From: Sinorhizobium meliloti
GTDB taxonomy: Bacteria > Pseudomonadota > Alphaproteobacteria > Rhizobiales > Rhizobiaceae
Length of the DNA stretch: 64,000 nucleotides
Assembly: GCF_035610345.1 (NCBI RefSeq)
Contig: NZ_CP141212.1
Location: 563,976 to 627,975 of the forward strand
Direction: 5' to 3'
Shown: positions 39,760 to 49,057 of the stretch, one piece after another
Position numbering within the stretch: position 1 is the first letter of the stretch
How the letters are laid out: every line of letters starts with the position of its first letter
Program-made: the position numbers and the translations under genes
The notes under the pieces: generated by a model
Seen by the model: only the letters and a program-made list of their open reading frames with translations
The model's database searches: none
Told to the model about the DNA's origin: nothing

Positions 39760-40485
39760 TTGCAGACCGGTCTCTATGTCGCGCTTTCGTCGCAGATGGC
39801 GCTTGAAAAGCGCCTGAACACGCTGGCCGACAATGTCGCAAACTCCAACACGGTCGGCTTCCGCGCCACGGAAGTGAAGTTCAACCAGGTGCTTGGCGAC
39901 ACCAGGCCGACCAAGGTTTCCTATGTGTCGGAAGGCGAGGAATTCCTGAGCAGCAAAACGGGCGCGCTCGCGCGCACCGGCTCCGCGCTCGATTTCGCCA
40001 TCAAGGGCGACGCCTGGTTCTCGATCGAGACGCCCGGCGGCCCGGCGCTGACGCGCGACGGCCGGTTCACGCTGACGGAGACCGGCGAGCTCGTGACCAT
40101 CAAGGGATATCCGGTGCTCGATGCCGGCGGCGCGCCGATCCAGCTGAACGGCGGTGCCGGTGAAATTACCGTCGGTGCCGATGGAGCCATTCACCAGAAC
40201 GGCGTGCAGATCGCCCTGCTCGGGCTTTACGAGACGGATTTCAGCAAGGGCTTCATGCGTTACGACAACAGTTCCGTTATGCCGGCTGTCCAGCCGGAGC
40301 CGGTCGTTGATCGGTTCGATGTCGGCGTGATGCAAGGCTTCCTGGAGGAGTCGAACGTGAACGCGGTACAGGAAATGTCGCAGCTGATCATGATTACCCG
40401 CGCCTTCGACAACGTCACCGCGCTCATGCGCGACAGTGAGGGATCGCTCGACAAAGCCATCGAGACGCTCGGCGGCAGCCGTTGA
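39760..40485 (+). CDS. flgF: Flagellar proximal rod protein FlgF
   Basis: A 241-residue rod protein with the N-terminal QTGLYVALSSQMALEKRLNTLADNVANSNTVGFRA and C-terminal SNVNAVQEMSQLIMITRAFDN motifs that define rod/hook proteins. The start is TTG with GGGGGA upstream. It is the first rod gene in the plus-strand series. Confidence 0.9.
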   Translation: MQTGLYVALSSQMALEKRLNTLADNVANSNTVGFRATEVKFNQVLGDTRPTKVSYVSEGEEFLSSKTGALARTGSALDFAIKGDAWFSIETPGGPALTRDGRFTLTETGELVTIKGYPVLDAGGAPIQLNGGAGEITVGADGAIHQNGVQIALLGLYETDFSKGFMRYDNSSVMPAVQPEPVVDRFDVGVMQGFLEESNVNAVQEMSQLIMITRAFDNVTALMRDSEGSLDKAIETLGGSR

Positions 40486-40530
40486 TGATTCTGTCGACGG
40501 AATTTAGGGCGGGACGGAACGGAAAGCCGG

Positions 40531-41934
40531 ATGGCACGCGAAGCTGCTGAAAAAACTGCAACATCGACGTCGCTCGCGGCGCTCGCCGGTTTGGTCGAGC
40601 GCTATGCAAATCCCGACTTTGCCATTGCACCGGGGGGTCATGTCCAGACGATTTCGCCGGGGCACTACACGGTCAGCGGCCTGTCGCGGCATGTCCGGCT
40701 CGGGGACTTCGTCGCGCACAAGAGCACGACCGGCACCCATCTCGGCGAAGTCGTCCGCGTGGAGCCCGAGCGGGTGGTCGTCTGCCCGATCGAACCGGGG
40801 GACCCGATCGGCATCCATGACGTCGTCATCCGCAAGGGCGCTTTCCGCATAGCGCCGACAGACAACTGGTGCGGCCGCACCATCAATGCGCTGGCCGAGC
40901 CGATCGACAGTCTGGGCCCGCTGCTGCAGGGCGACATCCGCCGCTCGATCGCGAACACCGCGCCGCCATCCATGACGCGAAAGCGGGTGGAGCAGGGCTT
41001 CAAGACGGGCGTGCGGGCGATAGACATCTTCTCCCCGCTCTGCCTCGGGCAGCGCCTCGGCATCTTCGCGGGTTCCGGCGTCGGCAAATCGACGCTGCTT
41101 TCCATGCTGGCCCGCGCCGACGCCTTCGACAAGGTGGTGATCGCGCTGGTCGGCGAGCGCGGCCGCGAAGTGCGCGAGTTCATCGAGGACACGCTGGGCG
41201 ACAATCTTTCGAAATCGGTCGCCGTCGTCGCCACCAGCGACGAGAGCCCGATGCTGAGAAAAATGGCTCCGCTGACCGCGGTCACGATTGCCGAACATTA
41301 TCGCGACAAGGGCGACAACGTGCTGCTCATCGTCGACAGCGTCACCCGTTTCGCTCATGCGATCCGCGAGGTGGCGACGGCAGCGGGGGAGCCACCGATC
41401 GCCCGCGGCTATCCGGCTTCGGTCTTCACCGAATTGCCGCGGCTGCTCGAGCGCGCCGGGCCCGGCGCCGAGGGAACGGGCACGATCACGGCGATCATTT
41501 CGATCCTGGTCGACGGCGACAATCACAACGACCCGGTCGCCGACTCGGCGCGCGGCATTCTCGACGGGCACATCGTCCTCGACCGAAGCCTTGCCGAAGA
41601 GGGGCGCTACCCGCCGGTCAATCCGCTCGCCTCCATCTCGCGCCTTGCCAGAAAGGCCTGGACGCCGGACCAGGAGAAGCTGGTCGCCCGGCTGAAATCC
41701 TTGATCCACCGCTTCGAGGAAACCCGGGACCTCCGGCTCATCGGCGGCTATCGGCCGGGCGGCGACGCCGATCTCGACATGGCGATCAAGCAGGTGCCGG
41801 TCATCTACGACGTACTGAAGCAGATGCCCGGCGAACGGCCCGCCTTCGACGCCTTCACGGACCTCGCCAACGCGCTGAAGGCAGCCGCGATGGGCAATCA
41901 GCCGGGCGCCGCCGGCCTGCGCGGAAGGGGATGA
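40531..41934 (+). CDS. fliI: Flagellar export ATPase FliI
   Basis: A 467-residue F1-like ATPase with Walker A GSGVGKST in FAGSGVGKSTLLSML and Walker B VLLIVDSVTRFA. It energises the type III export apparatus, probably with a FliH-type regulator (see the gene at 53306). Its stop overlaps the following small gene by 4 nt. Confidence 0.95.
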   Translation: MAREAAEKTATSTSLAALAGLVERYANPDFAIAPGGHVQTISPGHYTVSGLSRHVRLGDFVAHKSTTGTHLGEVVRVEPERVVVCPIEPGDPIGIHDVVIRKGAFRIAPTDNWCGRTINALAEPIDSLGPLLQGDIRRSIANTAPPSMTRKRVEQGFKTGVRAIDIFSPLCLGQRLGIFAGSGVGKSTLLSMLARADAFDKVVIALVGERGREVREFIEDTLGDNLSKSVAVVATSDESPMLRKMAPLTAVTIAEHYRDKGDNVLLIVDSVTRFAHAIREVATAAGEPPIARGYPASVFTELPRLLERAGPGAEGTGTITAIISILVDGDNHNDPVADSARGILDGHIVLDRSLAEEGRYPPVNPLASISRLARKAWTPDQEKLVARLKSLIHRFEETRDLRLIGGYRPGGDADLDMAIKQVPVIYDVLKQMPGERPAFDAFTDLANALKAAAMGNQPGAAGLRGRG

Positions 41935-42482
41935 ATTTGACGGACTTCGATGCAGACGAGATCGTGCGCCAACGCCGCCGCGAAACCGGGATGCCGCTGA
42001 TCGACAGGATACTCGGTGCGATCGGCCTGGCCATGGCTGCCTGCGCGACGTTGCTGCCCTGGTACGTCTATCTGCATCCGGAGAAATTCTCGATGCCTTC
42101 GCTCTGGCAGGGAACGACGCGCGATCTGCCGGAGCGCCCGGAACGGCAGATCCTCTCGGTGTCGCCGCTGGCGATGACGGACATGGACGAGGAGACCGCC
42201 GCCGCGGTCGATCGCCTGACGACCGCGACGGTGCCGGGACTCCACCAGGATCCCGCCGAAGGCACGGACATGGGGGCTCCCGATCAGCCGTTCCCCGCAA
42301 AAGAGAGCTTCAAACTCATGCACGTCGCCAATGGCCGCGCGCTCATCGAGGATGCCAGCGGCATGTATATCGTCCGTATCGGTTCGGTATTGCCGGACAA
42401 CAGCCGGCTTGCGACCTTCGAGGAGCGCGACGGCCGCTGGGTGATGATCACGTCCAAGGGCGAGATTTTCGCGGCGAAGTAG
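41931..42482 (+). CDS. Hypothetical membrane-anchored flagellar-cluster protein
   Basis: A 183-residue protein translationally coupled to fliI. One membrane helix (LGAIGLAMAACATLLPWYVYL, about 28-48) precedes a periplasmic domain rich in Asp/Glu/Pro, ending in VRIGSVLPDNSRLATFEERDGRWVMITSKGEIF, which resembles a small beta-rich domain. I do not recognise a named family. Context suggests a role in assembly or motor function. Confidence 0.75.
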   Translation: MNLTDFDADEIVRQRRRETGMPLIDRILGAIGLAMAACATLLPWYVYLHPEKFSMPSLWQGTTRDLPERPERQILSVSPLAMTDMDEETAAAVDRLTTATVPGLHQDPAEGTDMGAPDQPFPAKESFKLMHVANGRALIEDASGMYIVRIGSVLPDNSRLATFEERDGRWVMITSKGEIFAAK

Positions 42483-42516
42483 CGCCTTTGCCGAGGCGTG
42501 GCGAAGGACGTCCAGA

Positions 42517-42604
42517 CCTTCCCCAACCCCTCCGGAGGGGCTTTTCGGGCGGCGAGGGTGCGGCAGAAGTAGCTCCGCCCCTCGTGGGGAGGGGTTGGGG
42601 AGGG
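42517..42604. repeat. Inverted-repeat-bounded intergenic element before flgB
   Basis: The ends CCTTCCCCAACCCCTCC (42517-42533) and GGAGGGGTTGGGGAGGG (42588-42604) are inverted copies with one mismatch, enclosing a GC-rich mosaic. Such elements are frequent in rhizobial intergenic DNA. It lies between the fliI-coupled gene and flgB, in the middle of what is otherwise a tight gene series. Confidence 0.65.
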
Positions 42605-42700
42605 GGCTTATGAGACGCCCGAAACGGTTCCTTCCGCATCTTCGACAAGTCCCACGCAAGATTACCGGCCTAGGTTCCCCATCATCAGCAGGAGCTCTTG

Positions 42701-43081
42701 ATGGAACCGATTCAGCTTTTCGAACTCGCGTCGCGGCAGGCCCAGTGGCTCACCGTCCGCCAGAACGTGGTGGCGGGCAACATCGCCAATGCCAATACGC
42801 CGCACTACAGGGCAAAAGACGTCCAGCCCTTCGAAAGCGTGCTCCAGAACACCGGCATCCAAATGGCCGCGACGCATCGCGCCCATTTCACCGAGAGCCC
42901 GGAAGCCGCCCATGTGACCGAAGTCAGCGCTCTCGACGATGTCGCGGTGCAGCAGTCCGGCAATACGGTCGCGCTCGAAGAGGAATTGATGAAGACCGGC
43001 GCGATCAAGCGCGACTACGAGCTCAATGCCGGGCTGGTGAAATCCTTTCACCGGATGATTCTCATGACGGTACGGAAGTAA
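42701..43081 (+). CDS. flgB: Flagellar basal-body rod protein FlgB
   Basis: A 126-residue rod protein beginning MEPIQLFELASRQAQWLTVRQNVVAGNIANANTPHY, the conserved FlgB N-terminus. ATG 42701 has GGAG 7 nt upstream; the TTG at 42698 is in frame but unlikely. First gene of flgBC-fliE-flgG. Confidence 0.93.
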   Translation: MEPIQLFELASRQAQWLTVRQNVVAGNIANANTPHYRAKDVQPFESVLQNTGIQMAATHRAHFTESPEAAHVTEVSALDDVAVQQSGNTVALEEELMKTGAIKRDYELNAGLVKSFHRMILMTVRK

Positions 43082-43087
43082 GCGACC

Positions 43088-43507
43088 ATGGATCCATTGA
43101 CCTCCGCCCTTAAGGTTTCCGCCTCCGGTCTGCAGGCGGAATCGACGCGCTTGCGCATCGTCTCGGAAAACATTGCCAATGCCCGCTCCACCGGCGACGC
43201 CCCCGGCGCCGATCCTTTCCGCCGCAAGACGATCAGCTTCGCCGCGGAGGTCGACCGTGCAAGCGGCGCGTCCCTCGTCGAGGTCGAACGCCTCGGCACG
43301 GACGATTCGGATTTCAACATCGAGTTCGACCCGGGCAATCCGGCCGCCGACGAAAAGGGCATGGTGAAATTGCCGAACGTCAACATCCTGATCGAGATGG
43401 CCGACATGCGCGAGGCCAACCGCGCTTACGAGGCCAATCTGCAGACCATCAAGCAGTCTCGCGATCTCATCTCCCAGACAATCGACCTGTTGAGGGCTTC
43501 GCAATAA
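43088..43507 (+). CDS. flgC: Flagellar basal-body rod protein FlgC
   Basis: A 139-residue rod protein with [36 protein letters not shown] and a C-terminal [27 protein letters not shown]. It is 6 nt after flgB and overlaps fliE by one nucleotide. Confidence 0.95.
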
Positions 43508-43842
43508 TGATCGACGCAATTCAGTCCTTAGGGGCGTTTTCGACCATCAGGGAGACCGAAGGCGCCGGCCCGACCTCTTCCGCCTCGCTCGTTATGCCGG
43601 GTGCCGGCGCGGCCGCGCCTCAGGCGGGGAGCTTCGCCGAAGTCCTCGGCAACATGACCACGGACGCCATCCGCTCGATGAAGTCTGCCGAGGGGGTCTC
43701 GCTTCAGGCGATCCGCGGAGAAGCGAATACCCGCGAAGTCGTCGATGCCGTCATGAGCGCCGAGCAGTCTCTCCAGACCGCAATCGCCATCCGCGACAAG
43801 GTGGTCACCGCCTATCTCGAAATCGCGCGCATGCAGATCTGA
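43507..43842 (+). CDS. fliE: Flagellar hook-basal body protein FliE
   Basis: A 111-residue protein with the FliE C-terminal helix region ([41 protein letters not shown]). It joins the MS ring to the rod. Its start shares one base with the flgC stop. Confidence 0.93.
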   Translation: MIDAIQSLGAFSTIRETEGAGPTSSASLVMPGAGAAAPQAGSFAEVLGNMTTDAIRSMKSAEGVSLQAIRGEANTREVVDAVMSAEQSLQTAIAIRDKVVTAYLEIARMQI

Positions 43843-43853
43843 GGAAAAGACAC

Positions 43854-44642
43854 ATGAAGGCCCTTTCCATCGCCGCCACGGGCATGAACGCCCAGCAATT
43901 GAATCTCGAAGTCATCGCGAACAACATCGCGAACATCAACACGACCGGCTACAAGCGGGCGCGCGCAGAATTTTCGGACCTGCTCTACCAGACCGAGCGG
44001 GCGCAGGGCGTCCCCAACCGCTCGAACCAGGCGATCGTGCCGGAAGGCGCGATCATCGGCCTGGGCGTCCAGACCTCCGCCGTGCGCAACCTTCATATCC
44101 AGGGCAGCCTCGTCAATACCGGCAACGACTACGACCTCGCGCTCGTCGGCCGCGGCTGGTTTCAGATCGAGACGCCGGATGGCGAGACGGTCTACACCCG
44201 CTCGGGGGCTTTCAACACCAATGCTACGGGCCAGCTCGTCACCATCGACGGCTATACCGTGGTTCCGGGCGTCACCGTGCCGCAGGACGCGACCGAGATC
44301 GTCTTCACCTCGTCGGGCCAGGTGATGGTGCGGATCGGCAACGACACGGAACTGCAGGAAGTCGGACAGCTGACGATCGCGAACTTCGTCAACGAGGCGG
44401 GCCTCGAGCCGATGGGCGAGAACCTGTTCCGGCAGACGCCGGCGTCCGGGGATCCGATCGTCGGCACGCCGGCCGATCCGGGCTTTGCACAGATCAAGCA
44501 GAACTACCTGGAATCTTCGAACGTCGACCCGGTCAAGGAAATTACCGACCTCATCTCGGCCCAGCGTGCCTATGAGATGAATTCGAAGATCATCCAGGCC
44601 GCGGACGAAATGGCCGCCACGGTGAGCAAGAACCTGAGGTAA
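43854..44642 (+). CDS. flgG: Flagellar distal rod protein FlgG
   Basis: A 262-residue rod protein with [40 protein letters not shown] and the C-terminal [25 protein letters not shown]. Starts 11 nt after fliE. Confidence 0.96.
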   Translation: MKALSIAATGMNAQQLNLEVIANNIANINTTGYKRARAEFSDLLYQTERAQGVPNRSNQAIVPEGAIIGLGVQTSAVRNLHIQGSLVNTGNDYDLALVGRGWFQIETPDGETVYTRSGAFNTNATGQLVTIDGYTVVPGVTVPQDATEIVFTSSGQVMVRIGNDTELQEVGQLTIANFVNEAGLEPMGENLFRQTPASGDPIVGTPADPGFAQIKQNYLESSNVDPVKEITDLISAQRAYEMNSKIIQAADEMAATVSKNLR

Positions 44643-44660
44643 CAGGAAGAGGAGGCAAAC

Positions 44661-45170
44661 ATGATGTTTCGCCGATCCCCCGGAGGAAAAGCAATTTCAG
44701 GCGGCCTCGCGCAGCCGGCGCGTGCCGTTCTGTTTGCCGCAATGGCGGGTTGCCTGCTGTCGCCGGCCGCAGCTCTTGCCGAGCCGCCGACGGCCGTCAT
44801 TCCGAAGCAGACGATCTATCCCGGCGAAAAGCTCGATGCGAGCATGCTGGAGGTGGTCGACGTGACCAACCCGGACCTGCGCGACGGCTATGTGCGCTCG
44901 ATCGACGAGGTCGACGGCATGGTGACCAAGCGGACCCTTCTTCCCGGGCGGGTCATCCTGGCCTCGGCGTTGCGCGAGCAATATGCGGTCGAGCGCGGCT
45001 CCACCGTTCGTCTCGTCTTCAACAATGGCGGTCTGACAATAACGGCCGCCGGCTCGCCGCTGCAGGATGCCGCGGTCGGCGATCTGATCCGCGTGCGCAA
45101 CGTCGATACGGGCGTGATCGTCTCCGGGACGGTGATGGCGGACAGCACGATCCATGTGGTGGCGAAATGA
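44661..45170 (+). CDS. flgA: P-ring assembly chaperone FlgA
   Basis: A 169-residue exported protein with a signal peptide ending near ALAEPP and a SAF domain (KQTIYPGEKLDASMLEVVDV...LLPGRVILASALREQY). It assists FlgI polymerisation in the periplasm. Shorter than enteric FlgA, as usual in alphaproteobacteria. Overlaps flgI by 4 nt. Confidence 0.92.
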   Translation: MMFRRSPGGKAISGGLAQPARAVLFAAMAGCLLSPAAALAEPPTAVIPKQTIYPGEKLDASMLEVVDVTNPDLRDGYVRSIDEVDGMVTKRTLLPGRVILASALREQYAVERGSTVRLVFNNGGLTITAAGSPLQDAAVGDLIRVRNVDTGVIVSGTVMADSTIHVVAK

Positions 45171-46282
45171 ACATCAATGCATGCAAGTGGCTGCTGACGC
45201 TCGCGGTGGTCTTCGCCACGAGCTTGACCTCTGCCTATGCGGCCTCGCGGATCAAGGACGTCGCGTCCCTGCAGTCGGGCAGGGACAACCAGCTCATTGG
45301 TTACGGCCTGGTGGTGGGCCTGCAGGGTACCGGTGACAGCCTGCGCTCGTCTCCGTTCACGGATCAGTCGATCCGCGCCATGCTGCAAAACCTCGGCATT
45401 TCCACGCAGGGCGGCGAGTCGCGCACGCGCAACGTCGCCGCGGTGCTCGTCACCGCCACGCTCCCGCCCTTCGCGAGCCCCGGCAGCCGGCTCGACGTGA
45501 CCGTCGGTTCGCTGGGCGATGCGACGTCGCTGCGCGGCGGGACGCTGGTCATGACCTCGCTTTCGGGCGCCGACGGCCAGATCTACGCCGTGGCGCAGGG
45601 CTCGGTGGTCGTCAGCGGTTTCAACGCGCAAGGTGAAGCCGCCCAATTGAGCCAGGGCGTGACCACGGCGGGACGTGTCCCGAACGGCGCCATCATCGAG
45701 CGGGAACTGCCGTCGAAATTCAAGGACGGCTTCAACCTGGTGCTGCAACTGCGCAACCCGGACTTTTCCACCGCCGTCGGCATGGCTGCGGCGATCAACA
45801 AATATGCCGCGGCCCAATTTGGCGGTCGCATCGCCGAGGCCTTGGACTCGCAGTCCGTCCTGGTCCAGAAGCCGAAGATGGCGGATCTCGCGCGCCTGAT
45901 GGCCGACGTGGAAAACCTGGTGATCGAGACCGACGCGCCGGCCCGGGTGGTCATCAACGAGCGCACCGGCACGATCGTCATCGGCCAGGACGTCCGCGTC
46001 GCCGAAGTGGCCGTCAGCTACGGTACGCTGACGGTGCAGGTCAGCGAGACGCCGACGATCGTCCAGCCGGAGCCGTTCTCGCGCGGTCAGACGGCCTACG
46101 AGCCCAACACCACGATCGAAGCGCAGGCCGACGGCGGCACGGTCGCCATCCTCAACGGCTCCAGCCTGCGTTCGCTGGTCGCGGGCCTGAACAGCATCGG
46201 CGTCAAGCCGGACGGGATCATCGCGATCCTCCAGAGCATCAAATCGGCGGGAGCCCTACAGGCGGAGCTTGTTCTGCAATGA
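45167..46282 (+). CDS. flgI: Flagellar P-ring protein FlgI
   Basis: A 371-residue protein with a signal peptide (MNINACKWLLTLAVVFATSLTSAYA) and the highly conserved SRIKDVASLQSGRDNQLIGYGLVVGL and GTGDSLRSSPFTDQSI motifs. ATG at 45167 overlaps flgA; the open frame upstream is a shadow. Confidence 0.96.
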   Translation: MNINACKWLLTLAVVFATSLTSAYAASRIKDVASLQSGRDNQLIGYGLVVGLQGTGDSLRSSPFTDQSIRAMLQNLGISTQGGESRTRNVAAVLVTATLPPFASPGSRLDVTVGSLGDATSLRGGTLVMTSLSGADGQIYAVAQGSVVVSGFNAQGEAAQLSQGVTTAGRVPNGAIIERELPSKFKDGFNLVLQLRNPDFSTAVGMAAAINKYAAAQFGGRIAEALDSQSVLVQKPKMADLARLMADVENLVIETDAPARVVINERTGTIVIGQDVRVAEVAVSYGTLTVQVSETPTIVQPEPFSRGQTAYEPNTTIEAQADGGTVAILNGSSLRSLVAGLNSIGVKPDGIIAILQSIKSAGALQAELVLQ

Positions 46283-46818
46283 CCGGAAACTTCGATCGTC
46301 TTTTCGGCCAGGCACGCCGCGTTCTCCTGGGCTCGGTCGCCGCCGCGCTCATGCTTTCGATGCCCGGTGCTTTCGCGCAGGACGTCACGTCGCCGCCGGC
46401 CGACAGCGCGACCGCGAGCGAAATCGAAAAGTTCTGCACCAATATCGCCGACGCCGCGCGCGACCAGCGCTACGTTTTGCAGCGCCAGGACCTGGAGAAG
46501 CTGAAAGCGAGTGTCGACGAACGGATTGCGACGCTGGAAGCGCGCCGGGCGGAATACGAGGACTGGCTTAAGCGCCGCAACGATTTCCTCAAACAGGCGG
46601 AGCTCGGCCTCGTCGACATCTACAAGACGATGAAGCCGGATGCCGCCGCCGGCAAGCTCGAAATGGTGCGTCCCGAGATCGCGGCGGCGATCGTCATGCG
46701 GCTGCCGCCACGCCAGTCGTCGCTGATCCTGAGCGAGATGAGCGACGAAAGGGCAGCGGTGCTGACCAACATCATTTCGAGCGCGAGCGACCCCAATACC
46801 TCCAAGGAGCCATCATGA
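46279..46818 (+). CDS. motE: MotE, chaperone for MotC
   Basis: A 179-residue protein with a signal peptide (to about AFAQD), a coiled-coil region (QDLEKLKASVDERIATLEARRAEYEDWLKRRNDFL) and an MgtE-N-like helical end (EIAAAIVMRLPPRQSSLILSEM). In S. meliloti MotE is a periplasmic chaperone for MotC. Overlaps flgI and flgH. Confidence 0.92.
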   Translation: MTGNFDRLFGQARRVLLGSVAAALMLSMPGAFAQDVTSPPADSATASEIEKFCTNIADAARDQRYVLQRQDLEKLKASVDERIATLEARRAEYEDWLKRRNDFLKQAELGLVDIYKTMKPDAAAGKLEMVRPEIAAAIVMRLPPRQSSLILSEMSDERAAVLTNIISSASDPNTSKEPS

Positions 46819-47525
46819 GAACGCGCATCACGGCCGTACTGGCCGCAGGGCTCCTGGCGGGTTGCCAGAATCAGGCCTTCAACGAGATCGGGCGGGCGCC
46901 GGCCATGAGCCCGATCGGCAGCGGCCTGCAATATACGCAGACGCCGCAGCTTGCCATGTATCCGAAGCAGCCGCGCCACGTCACCAACGGCTACTCCCTG
47001 TGGAACGACCAGCAGGCGGCCCTCTTCAAGGATGCGCGCGCGATCAATATCGGCGACATTCTGACGGTAGACATCCGTATCGACGACAAGGCCTCCTTCG
47101 AAAACGAGACGGACCGCAGCCGCAAGAATTCGAGCGGCTTCAATCTCGGCGCCAGCGGGCAGTCCCAGACGAGCGACTTCGCCTGGTCGGGCGATCTCGA
47201 ATACGGCTCCAACACCAAGACCGAAGGCGACGGCAAGACCGAGCGTTCGGAGAAGCTCCGGTTGCTGGTCGCCGCGGTCGTGACCGGCGTCCTCGAAAAC
47301 GGCAACCTGCTGATCAGCGGCTCCCAGGAAGTGCGCGTCAACCACGAGCTGCGCATCCTCAATGTCGCGGGCATCGTCCGACCGCGCGACGTGGACGCCG
47401 ACAACGTCATTTCCTACGACCGCATCGCCGAGGCCCGCATCTCCTATGGCGGCCGCGGCCGCCTGACGGAGGTCCAGCAGCCGCCGTGGGGTCAGCAGCT
47501 CGTCGATCTCGTCTCGCCCCTCTGA
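46815..47525 (+). CDS. flgH: Flagellar L-ring protein FlgH
   Basis: A 236-residue lipoprotein with LLAGCQ at the lipobox and the FlgH core INIGDILTVDIRIDDKASFENETDRSR. It forms the outer-membrane ring. Ends in VSPL as usual. Confidence 0.95.
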   Translation: MRTRITAVLAAGLLAGCQNQAFNEIGRAPAMSPIGSGLQYTQTPQLAMYPKQPRHVTNGYSLWNDQQAALFKDARAINIGDILTVDIRIDDKASFENETDRSRKNSSGFNLGASGQSQTSDFAWSGDLEYGSNTKTEGDGKTERSEKLRLLVAAVVTGVLENGNLLISGSQEVRVNHELRILNVAGIVRPRDVDADNVISYDRIAEARISYGGRGRLTEVQQPPWGQQLVDLVSPL

Positions 47526-47541
47526 TCGGCCGGAACGCACA

Positions 47542-48033
47542 ATGGAAGAAATCGAGAGCAAAGAAACGAAGGTCCCCTCGCGGCTGACGACCATCGCGGC
47601 CGTGGTGGTGCTGACGCTCGTCGCCGGCGGCGGCGGCTGGCTTGCAGGCATGCTGCTCGCGCCGCCGCCGGCCGAGAAGACGGAAATCCCGGCCGAGCTT
47701 CCCGCCAACGCGACCGGCGAGGAGGACATACCGAAAATCGCCGCGGCGGCACACGGCATCGTGCAGCTCGATCCCATTACGACGAACCTTGCCTATCCGG
47801 CCGAAAACTGGGTTCGCCTCGAGGTCGCGCTCCAGTTCGATGGCGCTCCCGACGTTGCGCTGGCGGAGACGATACACCAGGATATTGCGGCCTACCTGAA
47901 GACCGTGTCGCTGCAGCAGATCCAGGGGCCGCGCGGCTTTCAATATCTCCGGGATGACATCCAGGAGCGGGTTGACCTGCGCTCCGAGGGCCGCGTAACG
48001 AATGTGATGTTCCGCACCTTCGTCATCCAATGA
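47542..48033 (+). CDS. fliL: Flagellar basal-body protein FliL
   Basis: A 163-residue single-span protein (helix LTTIAAVVVLTLVAGGGGWLAGMLL) with a periplasmic domain ending in VMFRTFVIQ. FliL surrounds or stabilises the stator. Located between flgH and fliP. Confidence 0.92.
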   Translation: MEEIESKETKVPSRLTTIAAVVVLTLVAGGGGWLAGMLLAPPPAEKTEIPAELPANATGEEDIPKIAAAAHGIVQLDPITTNLAYPAENWVRLEVALQFDGAPDVALAETIHQDIAAYLKTVSLQQIQGPRGFQYLRDDIQERVDLRSEGRVTNVMFRTFVIQ

Positions 48034-48040
48034 TTCGCTG

Positions 48041-48778
48041 ATGCTCCGGTTTGCCACCTTCATAATCGCCATGATGGCGATGTCGGGAATTGCCGGGGCT
48101 CAGAGCTTCCCCGCCGATATCCTGAACACGCCGGTCGACGGCTCCGTCGCCTCGTGGATCATCCGCACCTTCGGCCTCCTGACCGTCCTTTCGGTGGCCC
48201 CGGGTATCCTGATCATGGTGACGAGCTTCCCGCGCTTCGTCATCGCCTTCGCGATCCTGCGTTCGGGGATGGGGCTCGCCACGACGCCCTCCAACATGAT
48301 CATGGTGTCGCTCGCGCTGTTCATGACCTTCTATGTCATGGCGCCCACCTTCGACCGCGCCTGGAGCGACGGCATCGATCCGCTCCTGAAGAACGAGATC
48401 TCCGAGACGGAGGCGATGCAGCGGATGTCCGAGCCCTTCCGCGAATTCATGCTGGCCAACACCCGCGACAAGGACCTGCAGCTCTTCATCGACATCGCCC
48501 GGGAGAAGGGCCAGACCGTCGTCGTCGACGAGAAGGTGGACCTGCGCGCCGTCGTGCCGGCCTTCATGATCTCGGAGATCCGCCGCGGTTTCGAGATCGG
48601 CTTCCTGATCATGCTGCCCTTCCTCGTGATCGACCTGATCGTCGCGACCATCACCATGGCGATGGGCATGATGATGCTTCCCCCGACGGCGATTTCGCTG
48701 CCCTTCAAGATCCTGTTCTTCGTGCTGATCGACGGCTGGAACCTGCTCGTCGGCAGCCTGGTGCGCTCGTTTATCTGA
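48041..48778 (+). CDS. fliP: Flagellar export protein FliP
   Basis: A 245-residue polytopic membrane protein with a signal-like N-terminus, TSFPRFVIAFAILRSGMGLATTPSNMIMVSLALFMTFYVM, and FMISEIRRGFEIGFLIMLPFLVIDLIVATITMAMGMMMLPP. It is part of the FliPQR export gate. Only 7 nt after fliL. Confidence 0.96.
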   Translation: MLRFATFIIAMMAMSGIAGAQSFPADILNTPVDGSVASWIIRTFGLLTVLSVAPGILIMVTSFPRFVIAFAILRSGMGLATTPSNMIMVSLALFMTFYVMAPTFDRAWSDGIDPLLKNEISETEAMQRMSEPFREFMLANTRDKDLQLFIDIAREKGQTVVVDEKVDLRAVVPAFMISEIRRGFEIGFLIMLPFLVIDLIVATITMAMGMMMLPPTAISLPFKILFFVLIDGWNLLVGSLVRSFI

Positions 48779-48977
48779 TGTGGCGCAGGCGGCGCGCGCG
48801 CGGGCAGCGTGCCTCTACAAGACTCCGTTAAGCATAGGATTTTACAGGCGATTAACCACGCTTTCGCCGAGGCCGGATGAGTCTTCTCCGGTTAAACAGT
48901 TGGCAATGAATGGCTGCGAATTTCGTCCTCACACGACGGGTTTGGTATCCATCACGAGTTGAGCGGAGCCGAGTGGC

Positions 48978-49025
48978 ATGATGCCGGACCGTCGGGACCG
49001 GTAGCGTTTTTAAGTCCGGTATGTC
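48978..49025 (+). promoter_or_regulatory. Shared upstream element, flaA copy
   Basis: ATGATGCCGGACCGTCGG is followed by ACCGGT and, after 13 nt, CCGGTATGTCC. It matches the icpA-upstream element in the first block and in the paired CCGG half-sites. It ends about 32 nt before the flaA ATG and probably belongs to the flagellin promoter. Confidence 0.55.
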
Positions 49026-49057
49026 CCCCCAATCAGTATTTCGTAGGGACAACGAAT

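Noticed and set aside
40504..42300. 598-codon minus-strand frame opposite fliI
   Set aside because: Shadow of fliI and its coupled gene; the plus-strand proteins are unmistakable.
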